A DNA stretch of 64,000 nucleotides, taken from assembly GCA_039096225.1 (NCBI GenBank), contig JBBPEB010000029.1, forward strand, positions 62,001-126,000, given 5' to 3'. This DNA is from Blastocystis sp. Blastoise. Its lineage: Eukaryota > Sar > Bigyra > Opalinata > Blastocystidae. Both the position numbers and the translations under genes were made by a program. The first letter of the stretch is position 1, and each line of letters begins with the position of its first letter. The notes beneath the pieces were generated by a model. It saw nothing but the letters and a program-made list of their open reading frames with translations, was not told where the DNA came from and ran no database searches. Shown one piece after another: positions 17,794 through 29,494 of the stretch.

Positions 17794-18176
17794 AGAAAAA
17801 AAAAACATAATAAATACCCATCTTTCATCCATAAAGTATATTGTTTATTAAATTCTAAACATGCTTCATAATCAATACTCATTCCTTGTAAATTATCTTC
17901 ACCTACTTGTTCAAATATTATTATACCCGATACATCAGTATTTGTTCCTTCATAAATACGAACTTCTTCTTCACTTGATAATTCTTTATATACTCTTGTT
18001 ACAGTAAAAGATTTCTCAGGATACATACATATAGCTTCTACTATATATAGATTAATAAGAAAGATAAGAAAAAGAACAACAAAGAACAAAGAGAAATGGA
18101 AACATGAGTTTTAAAAGAAATTAATACATGTTGAAATAAATAGAAGAAAACATATTAGATATGGAATGAATGTCAT
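11455..18176 (-). CDS. Giant secreted/single-pass membrane protein with He_PIG and sushi-like repeats, copy A
   Basis: Ten exons give about 1,980 residues. Exon 1 (18128-18176) starts MTFIPYLICFLLFIST and a phase-1 intron joins it to LEAICMYPEKSF, completing a signal peptide. The next exons carry FGDGWSIG, TWKR and discoidin-like or beta-sandwich segments. Four putative-Ig (He_PIG) repeats follow the pattern P-S-L-P-x-G-L-S...G-x-I-x-G-x-P, at about residues 450, 970, 1530 and 1670. Between them lie Cys-rich modules such as CNPFDG...ECPLGYKG...C, reminiscent of sushi/CCP domains. Asn-x-Ser/Thr sites are abundant. A membrane helix (poly-Ile then LFIAILVSIYIL-like) lies at about 1925-1950, followed by a Lys-rich stop-transfer and a short tail ending QPQKMI. 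It is probably a cell-surface adhesin or receptor; ligand and role are unknown. The 4.4-kb last exon (11455-15854) is unusually long for this genome. The copy at 57029-63775 is nearly identical. Confidence 0.88.
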
Positions 18177-18838
18177 CTTCTCTCAATAAAATAAAAGAAA
18201 TGACTATAGGAATTAAAAATAAAATTGATTCTTTTTCTTTTTTATTTGAAAACGTTCAATAATGGAAAAACAGTCATTTCTAACTGTCTTTTCTTCTTTA
18301 ACCATAAAATGAAGTCATTCTTGTTTTTTCTATTCTTTTCCTTTCTAAATATTCTTTTAACTAATAAATATATTTAATTATCATTTATTGAATCATTCTT
18401 GATATCAATAGGAATCATTTAATGTAATATAAACATATCATTATTAACAATTATTCTTTATTCGTGTTTTAATTTAATATTATGAACTCAATAAGAAACT
18501 ATAAAGTATTTATATACTATATTTGTGTTTATAAATGTTAATTATGAATAATTATTTCTGATTTACTCTAATCCAAGTGAAATTTGATGTTATTTATTTA
18601 TTTATAACTTTTTTATTATTCAATAAGTTTCTTATTTATCATTTCAAAATATAATATATCATTTTTCAAGATAAAAAATAAAATATTAAAAAACTCTTTA
18701 TAACTTTATCAAAAGAATACTTTTTCATTTATTTACATATATATATTTATTTTTTTCTTTCTATTTTATATATATAAATAAGTTTAACAAGAAAAAATAA
18801 CGAAACATCGATGAACATAAAAACAATTTACTTTTTAT
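18177..18838. promoter_or_regulatory. Promoter spacer upstream of giant gene copy A
   Basis: 662 bp between the stop of the TLDc gene and the start of the giant gene, both on the minus strand. It is AT-rich with no repeat or gene seen. It is also duplicated in the right arm (56368-57028) with only a few substitutions, so both copies of the giant gene probably share the same promoter. Confidence 0.6.
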
Positions 18839-19794
18839 TCATATTCTTCCCCATACTTCATATTCATCTATATAAAACCAATTCGTATTCTCTTCCATAC
18901 CTGTATTCGTAAACAATCTATTCCCATATTCGGTGTCAATAAAAGTAAAAGAGAATCCACTAACCCACGATTCCATATCTTCATGACACATATTCATAAT
19001 ACATAAATCTTGGGAGCAATAAACATTTTCTTCGTTCGATCCTCCGCCAAATGTTGGACCATAGCCAGACCATCCACACATTCCATGTCCTTTACCATTA
19101 TGATAATATGCTGTTGGAGGAACCTCAAATTCATTACTTAATGTAAATAGAAACTCTTTTGAAGCTTCTCGATTCACTATGACAAAAATATTTCGGGTTA
19201 TTATAAATAGAAATATAATAAAAACTAGATATATATAATACCATCTGTATCTTCCCAGTTTTGATCTGTATAGCCTCCAAAAATATTAATATGATTATTA
19301 TGCCCAATATGCTTGATAATCGTTATTGTTTCTCCTTGATTATCACAATATTCGTGGAACTTTCGAGCACGATAATCATGATCACTTGCTCTAATAATAA
19401 ATAAATATTGATTGTATAAGATAAGTGAATACCTAAATAGCAATTTCCATTCTTTGGTCTTTCCAACCCATTCAGAAAGCTTAGAAATGTAATTTTCATT
19501 ACCACAGAGAATTGAACTATTAATTAAGTTAGTAATAGGTGTTAGGTCTGATGTTCCTTGACTTTCAAATATGTTTTGTTTAGAAAACATCTCAGATTCA
19601 GTGATTTCTTTTTCACCATCGAAATAACTTAATTCCATCGTTTCATCATTGAATTCAGTGCCATAATGTTTTGAATTATTAATTGTATTGTTACAATGAG
19701 CATCTGTTTCTGCTTTTTCACAGTTCATTGATTTACTGATAAGCTTTGTGTCAGAATTTGACAACTTACTATTGTCACTATTAATTTGTTCCAT
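18839..19794 (-). CDS. TLDc-domain protein
   Basis: Three exons (19433-19794, 19242-19390, 18839-19176) encode 282 residues ending in TGA. Residues 1-95 are a polar, low-complexity Ser/Asn/Glu region. From about residue 105 the sequence follows the TLDc fold: WVGKTKEWKLLFRASDHDYRARKFHEYCDNQGETITII, IFGGYTDQNWED, KEFLFTLSNEFEVPPTAYY, YGPTFGGGSNEENVYC, and the C-terminal DEYEVWGRI, equivalent to the usual EIEVF end. TLDc proteins in other eukaryotes act in oxidative-stress protection or as V-ATPase regulators; no function is proven here. The first intron (19391-19432) is only 42 nt and stop-free, so it can be mistaken for coding. The ATG at 19794 is the first in frame. The last 40-odd codons lie inside the duplicated arm. 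Confidence 0.85.
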
Positions 19795-20622
19795 AAGATA
19801 ATAAAAAAAATTGAATTTCAAGAAGAAAATTTACATTCTTTGTGCAAAGTTTGAAAATCATTATAAATTATATAAAAATCACTTTTGAAAATATTTTTGG
19901 TATCATTAAATTGTGGCTCATTAATTCCATGATATGCTATTAATTGATGACACATTCATTTGTAATTGCAATCAAATGAGTGTTATACATATTTATATGT
20001 ATAGAATATGGTGTGAAAAATACTTAATGAATTATTTTATTTCAATCATAACTAACACATTAACGCTTTGAATGCAATTCCAACCAATATTGTGCGTTCC
20101 TGTTGATTTAAACTGACATATAGCTTACGATAAGTATGAATAAATGAATATTATTTATGTTACATACAAAAAATTAGTGAGTCACAAAAAAAAATAGAAA
20201 TTTCTTTTTTTCATCATGTTATTTTGATGTTTTCTTTTACAAATATTCAATAGATCGTAGTAATTTGAATTTAGTTTTATATATATGAATAAATACAATC
20301 CACCATTATAATTGAACTCAAACACTGTAATGTATGTATCTAAGTACTTGCTAAGAAAACAAACACGTATGTTATAAATATGGTTATATATACAATGAAG
20401 ATAAATATAAAAGTGTTAAATAACATTCAAAACAGATATATAAATATTGTATTATGAAAAAAAAAACAAAATGAAAGAAATTATTATATATTTTCAAAAA
20501 GAGATGAAAAAATATATATGTTAAAAAATATAATGTATAACAGATGAACAAATAACAAAAAAAAAATTCATACTAAGAGATATACCAGTAGATTCTTCAT
20601 AAAGAAGAGATTATAAGAAAGC
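19795..20622. other. Intergenic region between the TLDc and coiled-coil genes
   Basis: About 0.8 kb of AT-rich sequence with no gene, RNA gene or tandem repeat that I can recognise. It should contain the promoter of the TLDc gene and the 3' end of the coiled-coil gene, both minus strand. Confidence 0.5.
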
Positions 20623-22368
20623 TTATTCTTGAGAAATATGATTATTTTCTTCTTTTTGGTTTATTTCATCATCACTATCTTCTTTAGATTCATTAGAGAT
20701 ACTTGACTCCTTTGTTTCCTCGATAGGAATAGATGTAATATCTAAAGTTGAGCACTTCTTTTCTAGAGAAGAAATCGTATCTTGACACTTCTGTTGTTCT
20801 TGTTGAATAAGTAGAGAATAATGTTCTTGAATTGATTTTAATTTATTATCATACTCTGTTTCAAGACTAATGCAATAATCTTTATGAGATACTAACATCG
20901 ACTCTAATTTCTCGATGTCTTGAGATTTGAGTTGTTCATAACGATTCGATTTCATTTCTTCTATGTGATTATAAATCATTTTATATTTCTCTTCATAATT
21001 TTGTAATAAATCATATAATTGATTATATTTCTCTTTATATTGTTCTTGTTGAGTTGATATTTGATTAAGATAGTCTTCTTTCATGGTTGAAATAAGAGTA
21101 TTATAATGTGAAGTTAGAGTTGTAATATTCATATTATAGGACTCGGTCATTTTCAGTATAATACTGGAATAATTGGCATATGTATGATTGAGTTTAGTAA
21201 TATATAATTCTTCAATTTCCTTCTTTTCTTTATTAGCCTTAGATTCTATACCCTCAATTTGATCTGTATAATCATTTATAGTTGTATTTAAGGCCATTTG
21301 ACACTTTTCAATATCTCGAGTAATTGTATCTATTTCTCTCTGCATTTGAACAATCATATTTCCATTCTCTAAATCTTTTACTTCTAAATCATGAATTTTC
21401 ATTTTATAATCTTGTGATTGAATCAAATATTGTTTAGAAAGTAATTCTTTAAATTGATTATTATCATTATTACATTCTTCTAATTGTTTAGTTAATTCAT
21501 TTATTTCTGTAGTTAATTCCATGATTGTAGAAGTTTGTGTATCATTTAATTGTATATACTGATTCTTTACCAAAGTAATATTATTATTCTCATTTACTAA
21601 TGAATCGATATATTGATTAAGTTCGTCTATATACTGTTCTTTATTAATAAGAGTACTATTAAGATTCACTATTTCTTGATCTTTCTCATCTATAATAGAC
21701 TGCTGAGTATTTGCATAATCTTGTTCTTTAACTAATAATTCTTTAAGATGTGCATTCTCAATATCATTATTGAATATAGTTTTAGTATTCTTTTGGTTCT
21801 TTTCTTGTTCTTCTGTTAACATTTGTTGTAATTCTTCATTTTTCATTTGAAGTTGTTCAATTTGATTTGACAATTCGAAATTCTTCTCTTGTTCCGTTTG
21901 TAATTGAGATTCTGTTAATCTTAATTTCTCTTGAAGATTTCTTTTTAATAATTGAATTCTTTCAATATAATTAGAAATTCCATTCAAAATAGTAGTAAGA
22001 GAAAAAGGAGAAGCAGTAAGAATAGTTGTATTATAAAGATTCATAATTTCTTCTTCTTCATTATCATTTTCAATGGATATAGAATGAAGAATAACTTCAG
22101 AAATAGAGTTTATAGAATTAAATACTATAGTTTCAAAAGAAGTAAAAGAGGAAACAAGCGATGAAATAGTATTTCCTGTCGAATTTGATAATTGTTCCAT
22201 AGTATCTATAGATTGAATAGATTCATCAATAGATGTATATAGAGATGAAGTATTATAAAGAGAAGAGAGAGAAGGAAGTTGATTGACAGAATAAAGAGTA
22301 GAAGAGATTTCTGATTCAGTTACTGTAGCTATATAGGAAAGAAAATGAAATATATAGAGAATGTTCAT
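20623..22368 (-). CDS. Predicted secreted or membrane-anchored long coiled-coil protein
   Basis: A single uninterrupted 581-codon frame. It starts with a hydrophobic segment MNILYIFHFLSYIATVT that could be a signal peptide or anchor. A Ser/Thr/Asn-rich region follows to about residue 135. Then comes a long heptad-rich coiled coil from about 137 to 560, rich in Glu, Gln, Lys, Leu and Asn, and a short acidic Ser-rich tail. No catalytic motif is visible. The lack of introns across 1.7 kb is unusual here. The frame is also open upstream: a candidate intron between about 22380 and 22443 would fuse it in frame to the gene at 22444-23867, which ends in a hydrophobic stretch. If so, the protein would be a membrane protein with a coiled-coil tail. 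Filamentous or tethering function is possible but not shown. Confidence 0.7.
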   Translation of the reverse strand: MNILYIFHFLSYIATVTESEISSTLYSVNQLPSLSSLYNTSSLYTSIDESIQSIDTMEQLSNSTGNTISSLVSSFTSFETIVFNSINSISEVILHSISIENDNEEEEIMNLYNTTILTASPFSLTTILNGISNYIERIQLLKRNLQEKLRLTESQLQTEQEKNFELSNQIEQLQMKNEELQQMLTEEQEKNQKNTKTIFNNDIENAHLKELLVKEQDYANTQQSIIDEKDQEIVNLNSTLINKEQYIDELNQYIDSLVNENNNITLVKNQYIQLNDTQTSTIMELTTEINELTKQLEECNNDNNQFKELLSKQYLIQSQDYKMKIHDLEVKDLENGNMIVQMQREIDTITRDIEKCQMALNTTINDYTDQIEGIESKANKEKKEIEELYITKLNHTYANYSSIILKMTESYNMNITTLTSHYNTLISTMKEDYLNQISTQQEQYKEKYNQLYDLLQNYEEKYKMIYNHIEEMKSNRYEQLKSQDIEKLESMLVSHKDYCISLETEYDNKLKSIQEHYSLLIQQEQQKCQDTISSLEKKCSTLDITSIPIEETKESSISNESKEDSDDEINQKEENNHISQE

Positions 22369-22443
22369 AATAACTAAATAAGTATATGCATTTATGTATT
22401 AAAGATGGAGTAGAATAATATATATATATATAGAATAATATAC

Positions 22444-23867
22444 GACGTGGGATGGAGAATAAATAGAAAACGAATAAGAAGAAGAAGATGATGAATGGAG
22501 CAATAAATAACTATATATATATGAGTTAAAGATAATAATATAGATATATACATAACGATAGAATTGACGATAGAGATCTGTTGTCTGCTGAAAAGAGAGT
22601 TTCTATAGATATTTGGATTTATTATGATATGATTATTATGATTATTATAAGAATCATAATGATTATAATTATATTACTAATAGTATTATGATTATAAAAA
22701 AAATAATTATGATTATTATAATATTATTATTATTATTATATACAGAAAAAGAAGCAAATAGAGACCATTTTGATTGTTCAGATACTAGATTATACATACG
22801 AATATCTAAATAATATAAATGATAATAATATACATTTTTCAACAGGAGATGACGGAGGTATATACTATAGAAGAATAATACAATAAATTATTACTATTCT
22901 TTTATATATATACTTTAAATATAGGAGATTTTGGATCTTGAATATCTTTGATATTTTGAGGAATTCTATATAGAGATATATATTAATAATAATAATAATA
23001 ATAATAAATAATAATAAACATATAATAAACATAATAATAACATTATTATTCTTATTATATACTCTTGAATAAGATCTAGAATGGCTTTACAATCTTTATG
23101 TTCATTTTCTTTATATATATCATTTAATTGATTTAATAAAGTATATATAGTAATTGAACTTCCGGGATTTACAAAAATATTCTTTTGAATGAAGAATTGC
23201 ATTAAGATTAAAAATTCATTAAAATAAACATATTCTATAATATATAGGTTAAAAAAGAGAAATATATAGAAATAAAATATATACTTTCCATGACTAGTTG
23301 AGAATTCATATTGAATTGACTAGCTAATACACGATATGTGGTATGCTCAATAATATATATAGTAAACAATCGTTGAATCTCTAATAACTCCTATAATAAC
23401 GCAAATCAATATATGATATCATTACTATTATCATTTAAAGAAATAAACAATATACCTTAGGTTGTTTAGAATCTAGATTACGAATAACTTTTCCAATGAG
23501 CGAAGGATTCGTTAATATGCAAGACATTAATTTGGTTTCTTTGATAGAATAAATATAATTCATACAGATCACACGATTCTCCATAGTAAGATCCAAGTAT
23601 TTATTGATCATTAGAGACTATATGTAGGAATTAATAACTAAAAAAGAATAAATACGATGAATTCTTGATAATCCTTTTTTATAATTGAAGGATCTGTTGG
23701 AATCTCATCAACGCTTATTGAATTCAGTTGAGTTTGAAGGTATTCAGAACTCATGGTTTTTAAATCTGTACTTTTGAATATTTTAACAACATTATTGACC
23801 TAAGCACATTATTTTAAAATACATATATTTAAAATACAGCTGTAATTTGATTGATTTTCTTTGCCAT
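22444..23867 (-). CDS. Hypothetical protein, multi-exon, possibly continuing into the coiled-coil gene
   Basis: I do not recognise this protein. Starting at ATG 23867 the exons read MAKKINQITA, then VNNVVKIFKSTDLKTM, SLMINKYLDLTMENRVICMN, KPSLIGKVIRNLDS-like, ELLEIQRLFTIYIIEHTTYR, YVYFNEFLILMQFFIQKNIF, IPQNIKDIQDPKSPIFK, IPPSSPVEKYIRMYNLVSEQ, KLSFQQTTDLYRQFYRY and finally LFIAPFIIFFFLFVFYLFS, a likely membrane helix. All joins use GTAT...TAG introns and stay in frame. The N-terminal part is helical and rich in Leu/Ile, with no clear catalytic residues. The 3' end is uncertain: a donor at 22443 and an acceptor just before 22374 would join it to the downstream coiled-coil gene. Without that splice the frame runs to a TGA near 22316, overlapping the downstream start. 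Confidence 0.55.
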
Positions 23868-24495
23868 TGTTATTGACTAGAACTATTTGTGTCTAATAAT
23901 AAGGAATAAAACAGAATAGAAATCAAAATCACATACAGAAGAAAAGAACAAGGAAAAACTAACGATTTGATCAAAAGAACTGTTAAAACAGAAATTGAAT
24001 TTTTGAAAAGACCATTTCAATTCTATATTTTGTGAGTTTTCTTTAAATAATGATGAAATTGAAAGTAGATTTTTGTAGAGTATTTGACTCGGAGAAAGGT
24101 GATGAAAATTATGTAAAATATAATTATAAATATGTTATGGAGTGGTATGCATGCTCGTTAATCAATTGAACTTTGATAAAGAAATTGTATGTATAAATTC
24201 ACATTAGCATGCTGATGCTATACAAAATATGTAAACGTGTCGAAACTTAAAAATATAAACGAATGAAGCCTTTTTTCACTGTTTACAGTAAATAATATAT
24301 AGTTATGAATCATAATAATTCTGATTTGCTGATATATATAGAATAAAACATAAAAAACAATAATATCATTGCATCTAATCAAAATGAATGAAAGAAAACA
24401 TAATAATAACTTTTAAAAATAAACAATGACTAATAAAAATTGTGTTTTTATCTATTCATAGCTATTTAAATTTGTGGAATGCATAGTATTATCGT
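23868..24495. other. Intergenic region upstream of the hypothetical gene
   Basis: About 0.6 kb, AT-rich, with no recognisable gene or repeat. It contains the 3' flank of the ZIP transporter gene and the promoter of the minus-strand hypothetical gene. Confidence 0.5.
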
Positions 24496-26627
24496 TTAAT
24501 GAGCTCCAGCCTAGAAAAAAAAGAAATAAAGAGTCATGAAATCTATAAAAGTCAATGAAAATATACTTGAATAAGACCATAGAGTGTTAAGAACATGAAT
24601 GCCTGACCAATCAAATTAGAGACTGTAGCAGCTCGAGGAGAGATATTTTCAAGACATGCGGGAATAAGTTCAATAATACATAATAAGATCATGATTCCCG
24701 CGACTACAGCGTTGAGAGCAGCCATAACATAGTGAGTGATATAATTCTGGAAGAACAAACCGAATATAACGGCTCCTAACGGCTCACATAATGAAGATAC
24801 AAAACACCATTTAAATGCTTCCCATTTACTATATATATATATAGTATGTATAATATATATAGTAGGTAGTATCATAAGTTAATATATAAAATAGTGTGTA
24901 TAAAGAAAAAAGGTTATCTATATTATAAATATAAAGTTTAGATATAGAATATAAAGAGTCAATCTACCTGTTAGTAGCATAATAAATAGGAAGAGCGACA
25001 GCCATTCCCTCGGGAATATTATGCATAGCAATAGCGAAGGCGACAGCGAGACCTCGGCCCATACATTGGCTTATATAGGGGATCCAGGCGGCAAGAGTGA
25101 GGGACGTGGGGGACTGTAACGAACATACACCTATATATAATATATATTATATATTATATATTATATTATATTTACTATATATATTGTATTTAATGTATAT
25201 ATATATACCAACAACAGTAGCATTATAGACAACAAGACCTTCAGGTAAATTATGTAAACTATATATATATATAGTATATTATTATAATAACTCTATATAT
25301 ATATATATACCTAATACCAATAACAGTAAATAAACCTGTAGTAATCATTCTCATATTTAATCTCTTTTCTATATATATATATATTTATTTATATATATGC
25401 ATTATGTGAATAGTGTTATTAGATATATACCTTTAGAATCTTCTTTCTTTGTACTATTATTTTTATCTTCATTTTCATGGGAATCTTCAGTAATAGTGGA
25501 ATCAGTTTCTTCTTTTGTTTCTGTCTTATCATCAATATTAATAAAATTAATAGCTTCGGGTTCAGGAATAAGTGCTGTTATTAATAAGAATAATATCATA
25601 CCTAAAAACATATAACAATTAGCTTCAAAGAATCCATTTTCTCCTAATTCGATCTGAGCGTGAATCATAAGATCCATATAGGATATGTATATATATTAAG
25701 AATTATATACATATATTATATATGTTAAATATAAATATATATATATAATAATAATATAAGGATATATAGAGCATAACTCCCGTGGAAAAAGACAATAAAT
25801 GCCCTAAAAGAGTTGATGATGGTCTACCGATATATAATACAATTACACCTCCAACAGTAGCAGCAAGAGCAGAAATAGTAGTACAGAAAATAGCTAAATA
25901 AGGATGAATATCTTCTTCTTTAAATTTATTATTATCAAGAACAGGAGCATTGAGATCTTCATGATTATGATTATGATTACATTTATGTAAATTCTTTAAT
26001 CCACTCTCATAATGACTATGCTCATGTTCATGTTCATGTAATTCATGTTCATGTAATTCATGTTCATGTAATTCATGTTCATGTAATTCATGTTCATGTA
26101 ATTCATGTTCATGTAATTCATGTTCATGTAATTCATGTTCATGTAATTCATGTTCAGAATCATGTTCATGTAATTCATGTTGTTCAGAATTATTTTCATT
26201 TTCAACTTTATCGTTAACAGAATAATCTACTTCATGTTCTTTATTAGAAATAGTAGATTTTTCAGGTATTATTTCAATAAAGCTATTATCAGAAGGAACT
26301 TCCATATGAATAGTATTTTTATTTTCATTTTTTTCTTCAAAAACAGGTCTTAAATCTCTTCCTTGATGGAGATCTTCATATTTCTAGAGAAATAATAAGT
26401 ATATAAATATTTTTTTTGATTTTAAGAAACAATAAAAGTGATACATGATCTGGATCTATGATACGAATATTGCCATCAACGTCAAAAACTACATCATCAT
26501 TGTCAACAACAACAGGTTTTGCAAAAGAAATAAGGAAATAAAAATAAAGAACGATAAGGCACGTATAATGAATAACTATACAAAAAAATAACTATGTTTT
26601 AATCTTAATAAACATACTTTTTTTCAT
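24496..26627 (-). CDS. ZIP-family zinc/metal transporter with a His-rich loop
   Basis: ZIP proteins move zinc or related metals into the cytosol. Exon 1 gives only MKK plus one base (26627); after a GTATG...TATAG intron, [22 protein letters not shown] completes a signal peptide. A long polar region follows, with repeated His-Glu-Leu-His-Glu units and an HNHNHED cluster, a likely metal-sensing or metal-binding loop. Membrane segments begin at [20 protein letters not shown]. The metal-path motifs are [12 protein letters not shown] in helix IV and [19 protein letters not shown] in helix V. Later helices include [33 protein letters not shown] and [16 protein letters not shown]; a tiny last exon gives AGAH. 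A second acidic loop ([15 protein letters not shown]) sits between helices III and IV. The layout resembles the ZRT3/ZupT-like branch. It is divergent from the CAP-D3 gene. Confidence 0.92.
26026..26175. repeat. 15-bp coding minisatellite encoding His-Glu-Leu-His-Glu repeats
   Basis: A tandem array of about nine 15-bp units (plus-strand form GTTCATGTAATTCAT) lies inside the ZIP transporter coding exon. Because the unit is a multiple of three, copy changes add or remove five residues without breaking the frame, and the His content of the loop can vary between alleles. Confidence 0.9.
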
Positions 26628-26978
26628 ATTAAACGGAATTTTTGACATTTAAATAATCTCTAATGTTCTGTCCTATATAGTAAATTTAAATTATAGTCAC
26701 ATATAAAGAAATGCATACTATTTAAACAAAAATATATAAAATGTTTAGAATTCTGTTTCTTCTTGAAAATTCAACAGAGAAGTGAGATTCTCTCATGGAA
26801 ATTATTTTTTTAAGTTTGATTCCCAAGACATGCCGACCATTCATGAAAATGACTGTGAATCATCCATTTCTTGGCAATTTCTTACGGATATTTTAACGTG
26901 GTTTTTTGTTTTTTCAAATTTGTTTAGAAACTCTATTCGTCGTTAATCTGTATCTCAGTGTTGAAATTTGTATTAGAA
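26628..26978. promoter_or_regulatory. Divergent promoter region, ZIP transporter / CAP-D3
   Basis: Only 350 bp separate the two divergent start codons, so it must serve as a bidirectional promoter. It is less AT-rich near 26830-26880, which includes CATGCCGACC and a TTCATGAA palindrome, but no known motif is identifiable. Confidence 0.5.
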
Positions 26979-28447
26979 ATGCAAAAGAACGATGTTGTTG
27001 ACTCTGTGATTGATATTTTATCGGAAATGTTTGAGTCAACAGGCAATATGAACGACATTCTTTCCGTTCTAAACAGTCAATCCTTTGAAACTGCATATAA
27101 ATATATCAGAATAAGATAACTATTTATATATAGGTCGATATTGATACAATTCAGACTCCTTCATCTGATATTCTGTTGAAATTATCATCATTATTAGAAA
27201 AAATTTCGTTGGAGTATAATTTAGATCTAGAATATGAATCTATTTTTTTATAGATATCGTTCACAAACAATTTTCTATGAGAAATCCAGCCAACAAAGCA
27301 GTTTTGACTGCACATATCTTCAAGGATTATTATCTATTCTCTATGTCTCTTTGTTAAATAGAAGAAAAAAACAGTATCCTGCGTTGATAGCCTGTAACAT
27401 GTATATTTTTTTAGTATGAATAGTAGTATAATACATGAATAGTTATTTTATTCTAATTTTCTTCAATGGTTCAACTGCTCATACTATTATTCGAGGATCT
27501 ATTTTACGAGAAGTCTTTTTTACTGTAACTAGTTTAACTAGAGATCAAGGTATATATATATATTTTTAAATATATATAGGTAATTATTGAAATAATAAAT
27601 ATGGAAATTATGTTTGCTATTTTTATTTTATTATGTTTGTTATTTTATTTTATTATTTTTGTTATTTTATTTTATTATTTTTGTTATTTTATTATAGTTT
27701 ATATTTTTATAATTTTCATTTTATTATTATTTATAATTATTATCTTTTTATTAAACTCTATAGATTCTGATGTGGAAGAGAATATATCTATATCTATTCC
27801 TCTTTCTCCTTCTTCTCCTTCTTCTTCTTCTACTACTACTACTCCTGTAAGTATAAAGGAAACAAAAGAAGAAATAAAATCGCCAAAAAAGAGAAAATCA
27901 AAACAATTAAGTGTTGCTGCTACTAAAGATAATATAGTATATATATATATATATATTATTATTATTATAATTATATATTTAGATCTATTCTATGTTACAT
28001 CCATTACTGTTTAAAATCCCTCGATGCGTCAAAGAAATAGACCGAATGATTATACATATGTCCTGGAAGTATAACTTATAAACATTATTTATATATTATT
28101 CTTTATTATTCTTTATGTATATATTATCATATATATATTATATATTATATATATATATAGTATTCTATGTGAATTAGTAGCTGAAGTGTCGATGTCCTCC
28201 TTATATCAAGATGCTACTACAAAAGTATATTAGTATTATAGTATATAATAATAATACTATTTATTTATAGATTCTTTCGTCATTATATAATTATGCAAAA
28301 GTTGAAACAGAAGAGTTATGTGGAGAGTTATTTAAAGTACTTTTCCCCGTGATTATGTTCAAAAGATCCTTTAAAACTGTATAAATAAATATATATTTTT
28401 ATTATTTCCAGTATTCATAAGAATATCTATATATATTAATAATAATA

Positions 28448-28482
<35 letters not shown>

Positions 28483-29417
28483 CTTAGAGAATCCTCTTCG
28501 TATAGGTCATGACCTTATACTTAGTTCTATTCAAGATTTATTGTCTATATCTCCTCTATATATAACTTCTATATATGCACTTATTCAAAGAATGATATTA
28601 CAGTGTCCAGAGAAACAAGAAATAAGAAGTATTACAGGTATAAATATATTATGATATAGATAATTATATTATGTATAAATTTTTATATAATGATATAGAT
28701 ATTTAAATGATATAGATATTTATATTGATATATATAATTATATAATTATTAATATATAGTTGATTCAATTATTCCTCTTTCTCTTCTATTTCCAAATACT
28801 TTAAAAAATACATTTAATAAGTTTATTCTCAAAGCTAGTCGATCCCCCGCGGTTAATACACGATTATGTTCAGTCGAATTATGTGAAAAATTATTAGTTT
28901 CAAAATATATACTTACCTCACGTGACTTGGAGAATGTAACTGTTCTTTCGAATTCTCCTCAGAAATCAGTTGAAGACAAAGATATTCGTATTAGTCTAGA
29001 TTCCCGCGGGGATGATGAAGAAACTAATTCTCCTGAACGACCTGTTGGTGGTATATATATATATATATATATTTTTATTGTATTCTTATTTTATATAGTA
29101 GAAAAAGACTATTATATATATATATATATATAGGTACATTGTTCTTGGATGAGAGTGTTGATTGTTTCTTGAATATTATACTAAAGCGATGGACCGACAG
29201 TAGTCCCTCCATTCGTACAAAGGCGGGAATTGTATATATATATAATGTTATATATATACGCTATTCTATATATATTATGTTATATATATAATGCTATATA
29301 TATTTATATAAACTTTATATATATAGAGCTTATCACATGTATTACAATATGCTTATGATTCCAGTTTGGAAGGAGCTAATCAAATTGTTATTAATAAACT
29401 CAAACAGGATATTACAC

Positions 29418-29494
<77 letters not shown>

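Larger units (their letters stand above)
11232..18963. repeat. Left arm of a 7.7 kb inverted duplication
   Basis: This segment reappears reverse-complemented at 56243-64000. It holds the whole giant He_PIG gene, its flanks and the last 40-odd codons of the TLDc gene. Identity looks very high: I see scattered single-base changes in the spacer (for example near 18450 versus 56757), a few residue changes in the main exon, a 39-nt in-frame indel and length changes in intronic AAAT and TA tracts. The inner breakpoint at 18963 is sharp: TTAGTGGATTCTC is shared, and sequence diverges immediately beyond. The outer end at 11232 is only the limit set by the window. Confidence 0.93.

Noticed and set aside
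26026-26175. CRISPR-like direct repeat
   Set aside because: Units are contiguous 15-bp coding repeats without spacers, inside a eukaryotic ZIP gene.
25996-26205. Met/Asn-rich frame overlapping the ZIP repeat
   Set aside because: It is an alternative frame of the same 15-bp repeat with no upstream exon support.
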